DNA from: Streptomyces sp. PH10-H1
Lineage (GTDB): Bacteria > Actinomycetota > Actinomycetes > Streptomycetales > Streptomycetaceae
DNA length: 64,000 bases
Reading direction: 5' to 3'
Assembly (NCBI RefSeq): GCF_030063355.1
Contig: NZ_JASISZ010000034.1
Coordinates: 16,118-80,117, forward strand
Position numbers and translations under genes: made by a program. Shown one piece after another: positions 26,830 to 35,804 of this stretch. Position 1 is the stretch's first letter. Each line of letters opens with the position of its first letter. Below the pieces are notes generated by a model. The model did no database searches and was not told the origin of the DNA. It worked only from the letters and a program-made list of their open reading frames with translations.

Positions 26830-27672
26830 TCACACGCCGGCGGCGGTGACCACGGCGTCGGTGGCGAAGCCCAGGAGCAGGCCGAGCAGGATGCACCAGG
26901 TGGTGAGTTCCTTGGTCGCCGCGCTGCGCCGGGCCACGGCGAGCAGTTCGATGACCACGTAGAGGATGGATCCGGCGGCCAGGCCGAGGAAGGCGATGGA
27001 CAGGGTGTCGTTGACCAGGTGCTGTCCGAGCAGGGCCCCGAGGAAGGTCGGCCCTCCACCGATGAGTCCGAGCCACAGCAACGTCGCCCACGAGGGCCGC
27101 TCGCCCTCCGCGGCGAGCGGGGCGACGATGCCGAAGCCCTCGGTGGCGTTGTGCAGGCCGAAGCCGATGACGAGAAGCACGGCAAGCGAGATCTCGCCCT
27201 GCGCCGCGGAGTTGCCGATCGCCAGGCCCTCCGCGAAGTTGTGGAGTCCGATGCCGGTGGCGATCATCAGCGCGAGCTCGCCCGCCTGGGAGCGGGTGGC
27301 GGGGGCGAGTTCGGCGGATGCCGCGGCGCCGGGGCCGTACGGTCCACCGGACCTGGCCCGGGCGCGCCGCGCCGCGGTCCAGCGGTCGTAGTGCACCAGG
27401 CCGGCGAGGCCGGCCGCCAGTCCCGCCGCCAGCACGGCACCGTCGCGGAGGGCGGCCATCCAGTGCTTGTCGGTCAGGGCCGCGTCGGTGGGTTCCCAGG
27501 CGTGCGTGAGGATGTCCCAGACCAGGAAGATCAGGATTCCGATCGCCACCGCGTTCAGCGCCGCTCGCAGCCGGGGTGCCGCGTTGCGCAGCCGCCCGAT
27601 CGGCAGGCCGAGGAAGATGGTGAACCCTGCGATGGCACCGAGCAGGGTGATCTGGGAACCGGACATGCACAC
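26830..27672 (-). CDS. ZIP-family metal transporter
   Basis: A membrane protein of 280 residues with eight helices. The metal-binding helices read GIGLHNFAEGLAIGNS and GFGLHNATEGFGIVAPL (HNxxEG twice), the hallmark of ZIP carriers that import Zn2+, Fe2+ or Mn2+ into the cytoplasm. Between them and the N-terminal part is a basic, Gly-rich cytoplasmic loop. Start is ATG 27672 or 27666. A DtxR-type box sits 43 bases upstream, so it is probably repressed by a metal-loaded regulator. Confidence 0.88.
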   Translation of the reverse strand: MCMSGSQITLLGAIAGFTIFLGLPIGRLRNAAPRLRAALNAVAIGILIFLVWDILTHAWEPTDAALTDKHWMAALRDGAVLAAGLAAGLAGLVHYDRWTAARRARARSGGPYGPGAAASAELAPATRSQAGELALMIATGIGLHNFAEGLAIGNSAAQGEISLAVLLVIGFGLHNATEGFGIVAPLAAEGERPSWATLLWLGLIGGGPTFLGALLGQHLVNDTLSIAFLGLAAGSILYVVIELLAVARRSAATKELTTWCILLGLLLGFATDAVVTAAGV

Positions 27673-27714
27673 TCCACGGACCGGGTGCCGGCTCCAGGCC
27701 GACTCGACGAATTA

Positions 27715-27733
27715 TTAGGCAAGGCTCGGCTAA
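27715..27733. promoter_or_regulatory. DtxR/IdeR/DmdR-like metal box
   Basis: TTAGGCAAGGCTCGGCTAA resembles the 19-bp TTAGGnnAGGCTnnnCTAA iron/manganese box of actinobacterial DtxR-family repressors (ends TTAG...CTAA, central AGGCT). It lies 43-61 bases upstream of the ZIP gene start, in promoter position. Confidence 0.6.
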
Positions 27734-27758
27734 CCGTAGAGGGTGATTCGCTGATCGT

Positions 27759-27772
27759 CTACACCGATGTAG
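27759..27772. promoter_or_regulatory. BlaI-like dyad 1
   Basis: CTACA-CCGA-TGTAG inverted repeat in the leader of the glycosyltransferase operon, 220 bases before its start and within 90 bases of the ZIP gene. It matches the CTACA/TGTAG half-sites of BlaI/MecI operators; a BlaI gene lies 2.5 kb downstream. Confidence 0.5.
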
Positions 27773-27836
27773 TCAGCGCCACATGCCACTTCGCATTCCG
27801 GCCACCCTCCGTACCCCAGGAGTGGTGGCCGAATTT

Positions 27837-27849
27837 CTACATCGTGTAG
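27837..27849. promoter_or_regulatory. BlaI-like dyad 2
   Basis: CTACA-TCG-TGTAG, followed by TAG so that the right side reads TGTAGTAG, 143 bases before the glycosyltransferase start. Same half-sites as dyad 1, 78 bases apart. Confidence 0.5.
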
Positions 27850-27991
27850 TAGGTTCGGGCGACGACCCGGGTGGGGGCGTGCCGCGGCCTCGCGCCGAGC
27901 GGCGCGGTCCTTCGCGTGCCCGGCGTCCCAGCTGTCAGCGAGGGCGGAACACCTCCCGTCGCGCACGCGCCAGCAAGGAGACCGATCGCCT

Positions 27992-29377
27992 GTGTCCTAC
28001 CGCGACGACCCAGCCGCCGTGCGTGAGTTCCCGCCTCCCGGTGCCCGGCCGCACCCGCCCGCCGCCCGGCGGATCGTGATCATATCCGCGAGCATGGGTG
28101 CCGGACACGACGGCGCCGCCGCCGAGTTGGAGCGCCGCCTGCTGTCCTGCGGATTCCAGGTGGACCGGCACGATTTCCTCGACCTGATACCGGCCCGGCT
28201 GGGCACGCTGCTGTCCAGCGGCTATCACCGGTTGCTGACCTGGGCCCCGACGGGCTACCAGCGGATCTACACCCGCACCGAGGAGACCCGGCGCCCCGGC
28301 CCGGCCGTTCGCGCCCTGCTGCGCAGCGCCGAACGGGGCACCCTGCGGGCGGTCACCGCGGACACCGTCGCGGTGGTGTCGACCTATCCGGGTGCGAGTC
28401 AGGTTCTGGGCGCCTTGCGGCGGCGTGGCACGGTGAGTGTGCCGGCGATCACCTATCTCACTGACTTTTCTGTGCACGCGCTGTGGGTCGCGCCGGGCAT
28501 CGACCTGCATCTGGCCGCCCATCCGATACCCGCCGGCCAGGCGCGGGCGCAAGGCGCCGCCGGGGTGGTGGAGTGCGGCCCGGTGGTCGATCCCCTGTTC
28601 GCGCCCGCGACCACCGCCGGACGCCGCGCGGCGCGGCACCGGTTCGGTCTGCCCGAACAAGCGCCGCTGGCCTTGCTGGTCGCGGGCTCGTGGGGGATGG
28701 GGTCGATCGAGCGGGCGGCCGCCGAGATCCGGGACAGCGGCGTCGCGGTGCCGGTGGTGGTCTGCGGCCGCAACGGGGCGCTGGCCGACCGGCTGCGGGC
28801 GCAGGGCATCGAGCACGTCCACGGATGGGTGCGGGACATGCCGGGCCTGATGCGCGCCTGCGACGTCCTGGTGCAGAACGCGGGAGGCCTGACGTGCCTG
28901 GAGGCGTTCGCCAGCGGCCTTCCCGTCGCGAGTTACCGCTGCATCCCCGGTCACGGACAGACCAATGCCGCCGCACTGCACGAAGCCGGACTCGCCACCT
29001 GGATACGGGAACCGGCCGCACTGGCCCTCCGGCTCGCCGAGCTGCTCGACGGTCCGCTCGGCGGTCAACAGCGCGCCCGGGGAATGGTCTTGTTCGGCCC
29101 GGACCGTGATCCGGTCCTGGCCGTCGCCGCCGCGGCGGGCCACCGCACCGGCGCCGCCGCGACAGTGCGGCACCCACCCGGGCGGCCACCCGGGCAGTCA
29201 ACCGAGCGCCCATCCGGGCGGCCGGTGCGGCGGACGGGCCGGCTGCGGGTGTCGGTGATAGCCACCGTGGTCGCCACCACGGTGATGCTGGGCATCGGCG
29301 CCCCGCTCGCCGAGGCGTACGGCGATTCCCCGGCCCGCTTCGGCGCATTCGCCCACTTCTTCGAAGGAAACCGTTGA
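27992..29377 (+). CDS. GT28/MGDG-synthase-like glycosyltransferase with C-terminal membrane helix
   Basis: 461 residues. The N-terminus RRIVIISASMGAGHDGAAAE is the Gly-rich loop of MurG/MGDG-synthase-type GT-B enzymes; the C-terminal donor domain has LLVAGSWGMGS and DVLVQNAGGLTCLEAFASGLP. Residues about 410-435 form a transmembrane helix, so it is membrane-attached. It probably moves a sugar to a lipid. The stop overlaps the deacetylase gene (ATGA), forming a two-gene operon that is probably envelope-related. GTG 27992 follows AAGGAG. Confidence 0.82.
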   Translation: MSYRDDPAAVREFPPPGARPHPPAARRIVIISASMGAGHDGAAAELERRLLSCGFQVDRHDFLDLIPARLGTLLSSGYHRLLTWAPTGYQRIYTRTEETRRPGPAVRALLRSAERGTLRAVTADTVAVVSTYPGASQVLGALRRRGTVSVPAITYLTDFSVHALWVAPGIDLHLAAHPIPAGQARAQGAAGVVECGPVVDPLFAPATTAGRRAARHRFGLPEQAPLALLVAGSWGMGSIERAAAEIRDSGVAVPVVVCGRNGALADRLRAQGIEHVHGWVRDMPGLMRACDVLVQNAGGLTCLEAFASGLPVASYRCIPGHGQTNAAALHEAGLATWIREPAALALRLAELLDGPLGGQQRARGMVLFGPDRDPVLAVAAAAGHRTGAAATVRHPPGRPPGQSTERPSGRPVRRTGRLRVSVIATVVATTVMLGIGAPLAEAYGDSPARFGAFAHFFEGNR

Positions 29378-30150
29378 TGCCCCTCGAACGGCCCGCCCGC
29401 ACCCTGCTGCGCAGCGGCACCGCGGCGCTGTCGGTGATCGCCACCGTCCACGCCGCGCCGGCGCTCTCCACCTTCGGACCGCTGCGCAACCGGTTCATGC
29501 CGCGCCTGTCGGGACAAGGCCGCCGTGACCATGTCGCGCTCACCTTCGACGACGGCCCCGATCACCTGTCCACACCGCACTTCCTGCGCCTGCTGCACAC
29601 CCGGGATCTGCGCGCGACGTTCTTCCTGCTCGGCTCCATGGCGGTGCGCTCGCCGGGCCTGGTACGGGAGATGTCGGCCGCCGGCCACGAAATCGCCCTC
29701 CACGGCTGGGCCCACCGCCCGCTGCTGCTGCGCGGACCGCGCGCCACGTTCGACGACCTGGCCCGCGGCCGCGACGCCCTCGCGGAGATCACCGGCTTCC
29801 GGCCCCGGCTGTTCCGGCCGCCCTACGGCATCATGACCGCCGGCACACTGCTGGCCTGCCGCCGGCTCGGGCTCACTCCGGTCCTGTGGAGCACCTGGGG
29901 CCGGGACTGGCGAGCGCGTGCGACACCGCGCACCGTCCATGACACCGTCGTCGGCGACCTGCACGGTGGCGGGACGATCCTGCTGCACGATTCCGACTGC
30001 ACATCCGCGACCGGGGCCTGGCGCAACACCCTGGGCGCGCTGCCCCCGATCCTGAACAACTGCCAGGAACGCGGCCTGGCCGTCGGCCCGCTGCGCGAGC
30101 ACGGGCACCTGCCGGGCCCACCGGACTCCCCCGCCCTCTACACGCCGTAG
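29374..30150 (+). CDS. Polysaccharide deacetylase (NodB/CE4)
   Basis: 258 residues. The NodB domain shows motif 1 ALTFDDGPD, motif 2 ALHGWAHR (HxxxH zinc site) and motif 3 RLFRPPYG, then LLHDSD. Motifs are complete, so it should remove N-acetyl groups from a cell-wall or secreted polymer. An N-terminal hydrophobic stretch (SGTAALSVIATVHAAPALS) suggests export or membrane anchoring. Coupled to the glycosyltransferase upstream; a BlaI-like dyad overlaps its stop. Confidence 0.9.
   Translation: MMPLERPARTLLRSGTAALSVIATVHAAPALSTFGPLRNRFMPRLSGQGRRDHVALTFDDGPDHLSTPHFLRLLHTRDLRATFFLLGSMAVRSPGLVREMSAAGHEIALHGWAHRPLLLRGPRATFDDLARGRDALAEITGFRPRLFRPPYGIMTAGTLLACRRLGLTPVLWSTWGRDWRARATPRTVHDTVVGDLHGGGTILLHDSDCTSATGAWRNTLGALPPILNNCQERGLAVGPLREHGHLPGPPDSPALYTP
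30138..30150. promoter_or_regulatory. BlaI-like dyad 3, upstream of blaI
   Basis: CTACA-CGC-CGTAG, with one mismatch to the CTACA/TGTAG pattern and followed by TAAC. It lies 110 bases upstream of the BlaI start, where an autoregulatory site is expected, and overlaps the stop of the deacetylase gene. Confidence 0.45.
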
Positions 30151-30259
30151 TAACTTGGGGTGTGGACCAGCCAGTGCCGCGCAGCGGGCGGCAGAACCGG
30201 CGGGCCCGGACGGCGGCCTCGGAGCGGCCCGATGACGTGGCCAGGCAGGAGTACGGAAC

Positions 30260-30643
30260 ATGGGCGAGCATGAGGGTCCGAGTGCGGGACGGCGGGCACC
30301 GGGCGAGTTGGAGAGCGAAGTCCTGGCGGCCTTGTGGGCGGCCGGCGAGCCGGTCGGCGCGGGCGTGGTCCGCGAGCAGGTGGCGGGCGACCCCGCGTAC
30401 ACGACCGTACTGACGATCCTGTCCCGGCTGCACGACAAAAGGCTGGTGACCCGTGAACGCGCGGGGCGCGGCTACCTCTACTCCCCGGTGCGCGACGAGG
30501 CCGGGCACACGGCTGCGGGGATGCGCGAGCTGCTGGAGCACGGCGGGGACCGGGCGGCGGTGCTCGCCCGGTTCGTCTCCGAACTGCCGCCCGAGGACGA
30601 GAAGCTGCTGGAGCAGCTGTTGCGCGGACACACGGAAGGCTAG
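30260..30643 (+). CDS. BlaI/MecI/CopY-family repressor
   Basis: 127 residues with the BlaI winged helix: LESEVLAALWAAGEPVGAGV, then YTTVLTILSRLHDKRLVTRE and a dimerisation tail (VLARFVSELPPEDEKLLEQLL). BlaI proteins bind CTACA/TGTAG-type dyads and are cleaved or released when the paired M56 sensor protease is activated by cell-wall stress or beta-lactams. The next gene, 3 bases downstream, encodes that protease. ATG 30260 follows AGGAG. Confidence 0.9.
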   Translation: MGEHEGPSAGRRAPGELESEVLAALWAAGEPVGAGVVREQVAGDPAYTTVLTILSRLHDKRLVTRERAGRGYLYSPVRDEAGHTAAGMRELLEHGGDRAAVLARFVSELPPEDEKLLEQLLRGHTEG

Positions 30644-30646
30644 GAC

Positions 30647-31573
30647 GTGTGGATCAACCTGTACCTGCCCCTGGTCGCCAGCGGGGTCTTCGCGCTGGCC
30701 GCGCCCTGGACGGGTCAGAGACTGCCGCCTCGCATCGCCGCGTGGCTGCTGACCTCGGCCGCCCTGGTCGCGGTGTGCGCCTGGTTGGCCGTCCTGGGGA
30801 TGCTGGGCTTCACCCTGGTCGGGCAGATCCCACAAGTGGCCGCCGAAGGGCGGTGGTCCGCGCGCATGCTCGCCGCCGACGCACCGGTCGACCGGCCCGT
30901 GGCCGCCGCCTGTTCCCTCGTCCTGCTCGCGTGCGCGGTGGCGCTGACGGTGTCGGCCTGGCGGCAGACGCGCGTTCTGCTCAGCGCCTGGCGCGAATGC
31001 CGGGGCCTGCCCGCGGCCGGCGACCTGGTCGTGATCGACGATCCCGCGCCCACGGCGTTCGCGCTGCCCGGAGTACCGGGAAGAGTCGTGATCTCCTCGG
31101 GAATGCTGCGGGCCCTGAGCGTCGATGAACGGCGGGCCCTGCTGGCGCACGAACGGGCGCACCTGCGCCACCGTCACCATATCTTCCTGTTCCTGCTGCA
31201 ACTGTCCGCGGCCGGCAATCCGCTGCTGCGGCCGGTCGCCCGGGCCGGCGCGTTCGCCCTGGAACGCTGGGCCGATGAACAAGCCGGCGCCGAAGTCGCC
31301 GACCGTCAGCTCATTGCCCGGGCCGTCGCCCGAGCGGCCCTCGCCGCCCGGCGGTCCCCGACGACGATGCTCGCGGCCACCGGGGGCCCGGTGCCCCAGC
31401 GCGTCACTGCACTGCTCAGCCCGCCGGCGCCGCTGCGCCGGGCGCTGCTCGTGGGATTCGGCGCGCTGATGGTGGTGTGCTGCGCCAGCCTGGGCGTCGC
31501 CGCGCAGGGGATGGACCAGTTGTTCGACGCCGCCACGCCCAGCACCGCCCTCATAGATGTCTGCGACCACTGA
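30647..31573 (+). CDS. BlaR1/MecR1-like M56 membrane metalloprotease
   Basis: 308 residues, four to five transmembrane helices, and a cytoplasmic metalloprotease site HERAH in ALLAHERAHLRHRHH, with the downstream ERWADEQA that supplies the third zinc ligand. Unlike BlaR1 there is no C-terminal penicillin-sensing domain. That is the usual actinobacterial form, which must sense another signal. It should cleave the neighbouring BlaI-type repressor. GTG 30647 was chosen from the position right after the blaI stop. Confidence 0.88.
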   Translation: MWINLYLPLVASGVFALAAPWTGQRLPPRIAAWLLTSAALVAVCAWLAVLGMLGFTLVGQIPQVAAEGRWSARMLAADAPVDRPVAAACSLVLLACAVALTVSAWRQTRVLLSAWRECRGLPAAGDLVVIDDPAPTAFALPGVPGRVVISSGMLRALSVDERRALLAHERAHLRHRHHIFLFLLQLSAAGNPLLRPVARAGAFALERWADEQAGAEVADRQLIARAVARAALAARRSPTTMLAATGGPVPQRVTALLSPPAPLRRALLVGFGALMVVCCASLGVAAQGMDQLFDAATPSTALIDVCDH

Positions 31574-31632
31574 CCACTGACGGATGCCCCGGTGGACCGC
31601 GGGCATGCCCGGGCGGGGTCGTCGCACGGGTG

Positions 31633-31673
31633 GACGGGTCCGACGGGTCCGACGGGTCCGACGGGTCCGACGG
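31633..31673 (+). repeat. 9-bp tandem repeat, 4.5 copies
   Basis: GACGGGTCC repeated four times plus GACGG, in the intergenic strip after the M56 gene. Non-coding; possibly part of a weak terminator region or a slippage-prone tract. Confidence 0.7.
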
Positions 31674-31706
31674 CGGAACGTGGTCGGCCGGCGCCGCTCG
31701 CGCCGG

Positions 31707-32378
31707 TCAGCGACCCGGCCAGGCCAGGCCGAGGTCATAGGCCAGGATCACGGCCTGGATCCGGTCGCGGGCGCCGATCTTCGCCAGCACCCGTCCGACG
31801 TGGGTCTTGACCGTCGATTCGGCGAGCACCAGCCGTTCGGCGATCTCGCGGTTGGTCCAGCCCTGGCCGAGAGCGACCAGAATCTCGAGTTCGCGTTCGG
31901 TCAAGGCGCTCAGCCGGGGGTCGTCGGCGGGCTCCTGGCCCACGGGGCGGCGGGGCAGATGATGCGCGTAGGCGTCCAGCAGCCGCCGGGTCACGGCGGG
32001 GGCGATGACCGCATCGCCGCCGGCGACGGCGCGGATGCCGGCGAGCAGTTCCTCGGGGTGGGCGTCCTTGAGCAGGAAGCCACTGGCTCCGGCGCGCAGC
32101 GCGGCGTGGGCGTACTCATCCAAGTCGAAGGTGGTGAGCACCAGTACGCGGGAACGGCCCCCGCAGGCGATGATGCGCCGGGTGGCCTCGATGCCGTCCA
32201 TCCCGGGCATGCGCACGTCCATCAGCACCACGTCGGGCCGCAGCTGCGTGGCCTGGCGGACCGCTTCGGCCCCGTGGGATGCCTCGCCGAGGACTTCGGT
32301 GTCCGGGGTGCTCTCCAGCAGCATGCGAAAGCCGAGGCGCTGCAACGGCTGGTCGTCGACAATCAGCACCGTCGTCAT
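31707..32378 (-). CDS. NarL/LuxR-family response regulator
   Basis: 223 residues. Receiver: VLIVDDQPLQRLG, phosphoacceptor in VVLMDVRMPGMDG, Lys in FLLKDAHP. Output: LuxR helix-turn-helix LTERELEILVALGQGWTNRE then IAERLVLAESTVKTHVGR. It starts at ATG 32378, overlapping the kinase stop (ATGA). With the DesK-type kinase and the ABC-2 transporter it forms a standard export-and-response module. Confidence 0.92.
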   Translation of the reverse strand: MTTVLIVDDQPLQRLGFRMLLESTPDTEVLGEASHGAEAVRQATQLRPDVVLMDVRMPGMDGIEATRRIIACGGRSRVLVLTTFDLDEYAHAALRAGASGFLLKDAHPEELLAGIRAVAGGDAVIAPAVTRRLLDAYAHHLPRRPVGQEPADDPRLSALTERELEILVALGQGWTNREIAERLVLAESTVKTHVGRVLAKIGARDRIQAVILAYDLGLAWPGR

Positions 32379-33706
32379 GATCCGCCGCCCTGGCGCGACG
32401 GCGCGGGGACCGGAAGCGGGCCGGGGTCCAGGACGCTCTCCACGGTCCATCCCCCACCCGGACGCGGGCCGGCCGCGACCGTTCCGCCGTACAGGGCGGC
32501 GCGCTCGGACATCCCCGATATCCCGTGCCCTTCCTGGCTCGTCCGCTGAGTGCCGGTGCGGCGGGCGCCGCTGCCCAACGGATACCGCGGACCGTTCGGG
32601 GGGCCGGTATCCTCCACGCGGATGCGGATCTTGCCGCCCTCGGAGGCCACGGTGAGCTGGGCCTGCGTGTCGGTGCCCGCGTGCTTGAGGATATTGGTCA
32701 AGGACTCCTGCACGATGCGATAGACCGCCAGCTGCACCCCCGGCTCCACGGCCTCCAGGTCCCCCACCGTGCGGTAGACGACCTCGGGCCCTGCGGAGCG
32801 GACCCGGTCGCACAGCGCGTCCAGGTCCCCGATGCCCGGCTGCGGGCTCAGTTCCAGGGTCGGCCGCTGCGGTGCGGCCCCCGGATCCTCGCGCAGCATC
32901 CCCAGCATCCTGCGCAGTTCGCCGAGCGCCTGGCGGCTGGTGCCCGAGATGAGCTGCAGCGCTTCCTTGCTCCGCCCGGGCGCGAGGTCCGCCGCGTAGG
33001 CGCCGCCGTCCGCGAGGCTGATGATGACGGACAGGTTGTGCCCGATGATGTCGTGCATCTCGCGGGCCACCCGGGCGCGCTCAGCGGCGGTGGCCAGCTT
33101 GCTCTGCTGATCGCGTTCGGTCTCCAGCCGGGCGGCACGGTCGCGCAGCGCGGCCAGGTAGGCCTGGCCGATCCGTACCGCCAGGCCCAGGGCGGCGGCC
33201 GCCGTCGCGGCACTGCCCAGGAAGAACAGGGCGACCAGCGGGGACACCACGGTGGACACGCGCAGGGCCACCAGCACCAGCGCGACGACGGTGATTCCGC
33301 ACGCCCAGGGCAGATGGCGCAGCCTGCCGCGCCGGGCCATCCCGTACAGGGCGATGAACAGGGCGATGTCGATGTGCAGCCACACGTCGAGGATCCACTG
33401 CAGGAAGAACACCGCCGTGACGGCCGCGAACACCGCGCTGGGCGCCGTGCGCCGCCAGAGCAGCGGCAGCGTCAGCCCCAACTGCAGCGCCAGGACCCAG
33501 CCCCAGGACAGACCAGCCACCTGCAGGGCCTCGTGGCGATCGCCCAGGCGCAGCAGGTCGGGGAGACCGAAGACCAGCAGGACCACGACCACCAGCGAGG
33601 TGTTCACCAGCCACGGCCGGTTCTGGTCCTCACGAAGCAGCCGCCGGCCGCCGCGCATCAGGCGGGCGACCACGGGGTGGCCCCACAGTGGGTCCTCGTT
33701 CGTCAT
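32375..33706 (-). CDS. DesK/NarX-type sensor histidine kinase
   Basis: 443 residues with about five N-terminal transmembrane helices and no large extracellular domain, so it is a membrane-sensing kinase. HisKA_3 H-box: ARVAREMHDIIGHNLSVII. HATPase: RIVQESLTNILKHAG. The G-box region is unusual: GHGISGMSERA comes after an insertion GSGARRTGTQRTSQE. ATG 33706 (MTNEDPLWGHP) was preferred over an upstream frame that starts with Gly-rich sequence. Confidence 0.9.
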   Translation of the reverse strand: MTNEDPLWGHPVVARLMRGGRRLLREDQNRPWLVNTSLVVVVLLVFGLPDLLRLGDRHEALQVAGLSWGWVLALQLGLTLPLLWRRTAPSAVFAAVTAVFFLQWILDVWLHIDIALFIALYGMARRGRLRHLPWACGITVVALVLVALRVSTVVSPLVALFFLGSAATAAAALGLAVRIGQAYLAALRDRAARLETERDQQSKLATAAERARVAREMHDIIGHNLSVIISLADGGAYAADLAPGRSKEALQLISGTSRQALGELRRMLGMLREDPGAAPQRPTLELSPQPGIGDLDALCDRVRSAGPEVVYRTVGDLEAVEPGVQLAVYRIVQESLTNILKHAGTDTQAQLTVASEGGKIRIRVEDTGPPNGPRYPLGSGARRTGTQRTSQEGHGISGMSERAALYGGTVAAGPRPGGGWTVESVLDPGPLPVPAPSRQGGGS

Positions 33707-33833
33707 CCGCGTCACCCCTCCATCGTCCGCCACGACCTGCCCGGTGCCACCCCGGGGTGGACCGGAGGTGCCACCGGTCAGGTCGCCCCCGCGCACCAGC
33801 GCGGGATGGCGTGCTCGTTCAGGCGACGCTGCT

Positions 33834-34676
33834 TCAGGCGTCGCTGCGCGTCAGCCGGTAGGCGGCGCCGGCCAGCGCCAGCACGGTCCAGCCGAGGAAC
33901 ACCGCCAGGCCGGCCCCGGCACTGAGTTCCGGGGCAGTGTGGTGCAGAGCGAACATCGACTCGCCGGCGTGGCTCGGCAGGTACGGGCTGATGTTGTCGC
34001 GCCAGGAACTGGGCAGCAGCGAGATCAGTCCGGGGATCAGCATCAGCGTCGCGACGAGCACGGAGATGCCTCCGGCGACCGAGCGCAGGATCGCGCCCAG
34101 GGCGACGCCGATCACGCCGACCAGGCCGAGGAAGAGCCCGGCTCCCAGGAGACTGCGCACCACACCGGTGTCGGACAGCGACAGCGCCGCAGGCGTGCCG
34201 GAGATGACGAGGCTGCCGAACAGGAAGGCGGCGAAGGCGCCGACACTGCCCACGACCAGGGCGACCACCCCGTACACGGCGGCCTTGGACCACAGCACCG
34301 GCAGCCGGCGCGGGACGGCCGCGAGCGTGGAGCGGATCATCCCGGTGGAGTACTCACCCGCGATGACCAGGACGCCCAGGACCCCCAGGGCCAGCTGGGC
34401 GAAGTTCGTCCCGAACAGCGAAATGCTGACCGCCGTGGCGCTGGCGAAGTCCCGGTCCATGTGCTTGCCGGGCCCGATGCCCGACTTGTAGTGGGCCGAG
34501 GCGATCAGGCCGAAAGCGACCATGAACAGCAGCGCCAGGCCCAGGGTGATCCAGGTGGAGCGCAGGGTCCAGAGCTTGGCCCACTCCGAGCGCAGCACCC
34601 TGCGCCCCGTCACCCGATAGACCGGACGTTCGACCTGCGCCGGGGCAGCCGGCTCTACCTGCGTGATTGCACTCAT
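33834..34676 (-). CDS. ABC-2 type permease
   Basis: 280 residues with six hydrophobic segments after a 45-residue cytoplasmic N-terminus. Motifs such as RSEWAKLWTLRSTW and VIAGEYSTGMIRSTLAAVPR identify the ABC-2 family used in antibiotic and lipid export. It is coupled to the ATPase gene (ATGA overlap), and 128 bases separate it from the kinase. Confidence 0.9.
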   Translation of the reverse strand: MSAITQVEPAAPAQVERPVYRVTGRRVLRSEWAKLWTLRSTWITLGLALLFMVAFGLIASAHYKSGIGPGKHMDRDFASATAVSISLFGTNFAQLALGVLGVLVIAGEYSTGMIRSTLAAVPRRLPVLWSKAAVYGVVALVVGSVGAFAAFLFGSLVISGTPAALSLSDTGVVRSLLGAGLFLGLVGVIGVALGAILRSVAGGISVLVATLMLIPGLISLLPSSWRDNISPYLPSHAGESMFALHHTAPELSAGAGLAVFLGWTVLALAGAAYRLTRSDA

Positions 34677-35611
34677 GCCGCACTCCCGGTGATGTCGCTG
34701 ACGGTCACGGAGCCGTGGTACTCGACGGCGTCCCGGGTCAGGTCCATGAACGCCTCCTCCAAGGAGACGGTCTTGGCGGTGAGCTCGTACAGCGCGATGC
34801 CGTGCTCGGCCGCCTTCGTGCCGATGACGCGCGGCGTCAGGCCGGTGACCTGCAGCTCATCCGAGCCGGCCCGGCCGACGATGTCGACACCGGGCCCGGC
34901 CAGGGCCTCCCGCAGACGCGCGGGATCGGCGCTGGCCACCTTCACGGTGTCCCCGCCGGCCTGGCGGACCAGGTCGTGGACGGTGGTGTCGGCCAGCAGC
35001 CTGCCCCGTCCGACGATGATGAGGTGGTCGGCGATGAGCGCCATCTCACTCATCAGGTGGGAGGAGACGAAGACGGTCCGTCCCTCACCGGCCAGTCCGA
35101 GGAGCAGATTACGGATCCACAGGACACCCTCGGGATCCAGTCCATTGACCGGCTCGTCGAGCATGACCGTCGCCGGGTCACCGAGCAGTGCGGCCGCGAT
35201 GCCCAGCCGCTGTCCCATGCCCAGGGAGAACGCTCCGGCACGATTCTTCGCCACCGTCTGGAGACCGGTCATCTCGATGACCTCCTCCACCCTGCGGCGC
35301 GAGATCCCATGGGTATAGGCCTGAGCCATCAGATGGTTGAAGGCCGAGCGGCCGGGGTGTATCGACTTGGCCTCCAGCAGCGCGCCGACCTCCTGCAGCG
35401 GGGCGGTGTGCTGGGCATAGCGCCGGCCGTTGACGGCAACGGCACCGCTGGTGGGGGCGTCCAGGCCGACGATCATGCGCATGGTCGTGGACTTTCCCGC
35501 ACCGTTGGGGCCGAGGAAGCCGGTGACGGTGCCGGGCTTGACCGTGAAGTCCAGCCGGTCGACCGCCGCCTTGCCCCCGTATCGCTTGGTCAGCTGATGC
35601 GCCTCGATCAT
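34673..35611 (-). CDS. ABC-2 type ATPase (DrrA/BcrA-like)
   Basis: 312 residues with Walker A FLGPNGAGKSTTMRMI, signature FSLGMGQRLGIAAALLGDP, Walker B TVMLDEPVNGLD and the H-loop SSHLMSEM. The C-terminal extension is that of BcrA/DrrA-like exporters. ATG 35611 follows GAGGGAAGAACCG. First gene of the ATPase-permease-kinase-regulator series. Confidence 0.92.
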   Translation of the reverse strand: MIEAHQLTKRYGGKAAVDRLDFTVKPGTVTGFLGPNGAGKSTTMRMIVGLDAPTSGAVAVNGRRYAQHTAPLQEVGALLEAKSIHPGRSAFNHLMAQAYTHGISRRRVEEVIEMTGLQTVAKNRAGAFSLGMGQRLGIAAALLGDPATVMLDEPVNGLDPEGVLWIRNLLLGLAGEGRTVFVSSHLMSEMALIADHLIIVGRGRLLADTTVHDLVRQAGGDTVKVASADPARLREALAGPGVDIVGRAGSDELQVTGLTPRVIGTKAAEHGIALYELTAKTVSLEEAFMDLTRDAVEYHGSVTVSDITGSAA

Positions 35612-35724
35612 CGGTTCTTCCCTCAGGTCCGGCCGCCGGATCGCCCGGCGTGCGTCACCCTCCACGCTAGGAGCAGGGAGGGCGCCGGCGGTGGCACCCG
35701 GGGAGTGATCTCCGAGTGGAGGTG

Positions 35725-35736
35725 GTACCGCGGTAC
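35725..35736. promoter_or_regulatory. GTACCGCGGTAC palindrome upstream of the ABC-2 operon
   Basis: A perfect 12-bp palindrome, nearly extended to 18 (GTG-GTACCGCGGTAC-TAC with one mismatched pair), 114 bases upstream of the ATPase start. Candidate binding site for the NarL-type regulator encoded in the same operon; unproven. Confidence 0.4.
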
Positions 35737-35804
35737 TACACGGCGCGAGCGGCGGTTCCCCTACAACGCGGGCAGCGCCGTCCGATGGCATCGCCGCGAA
35801 CGCC

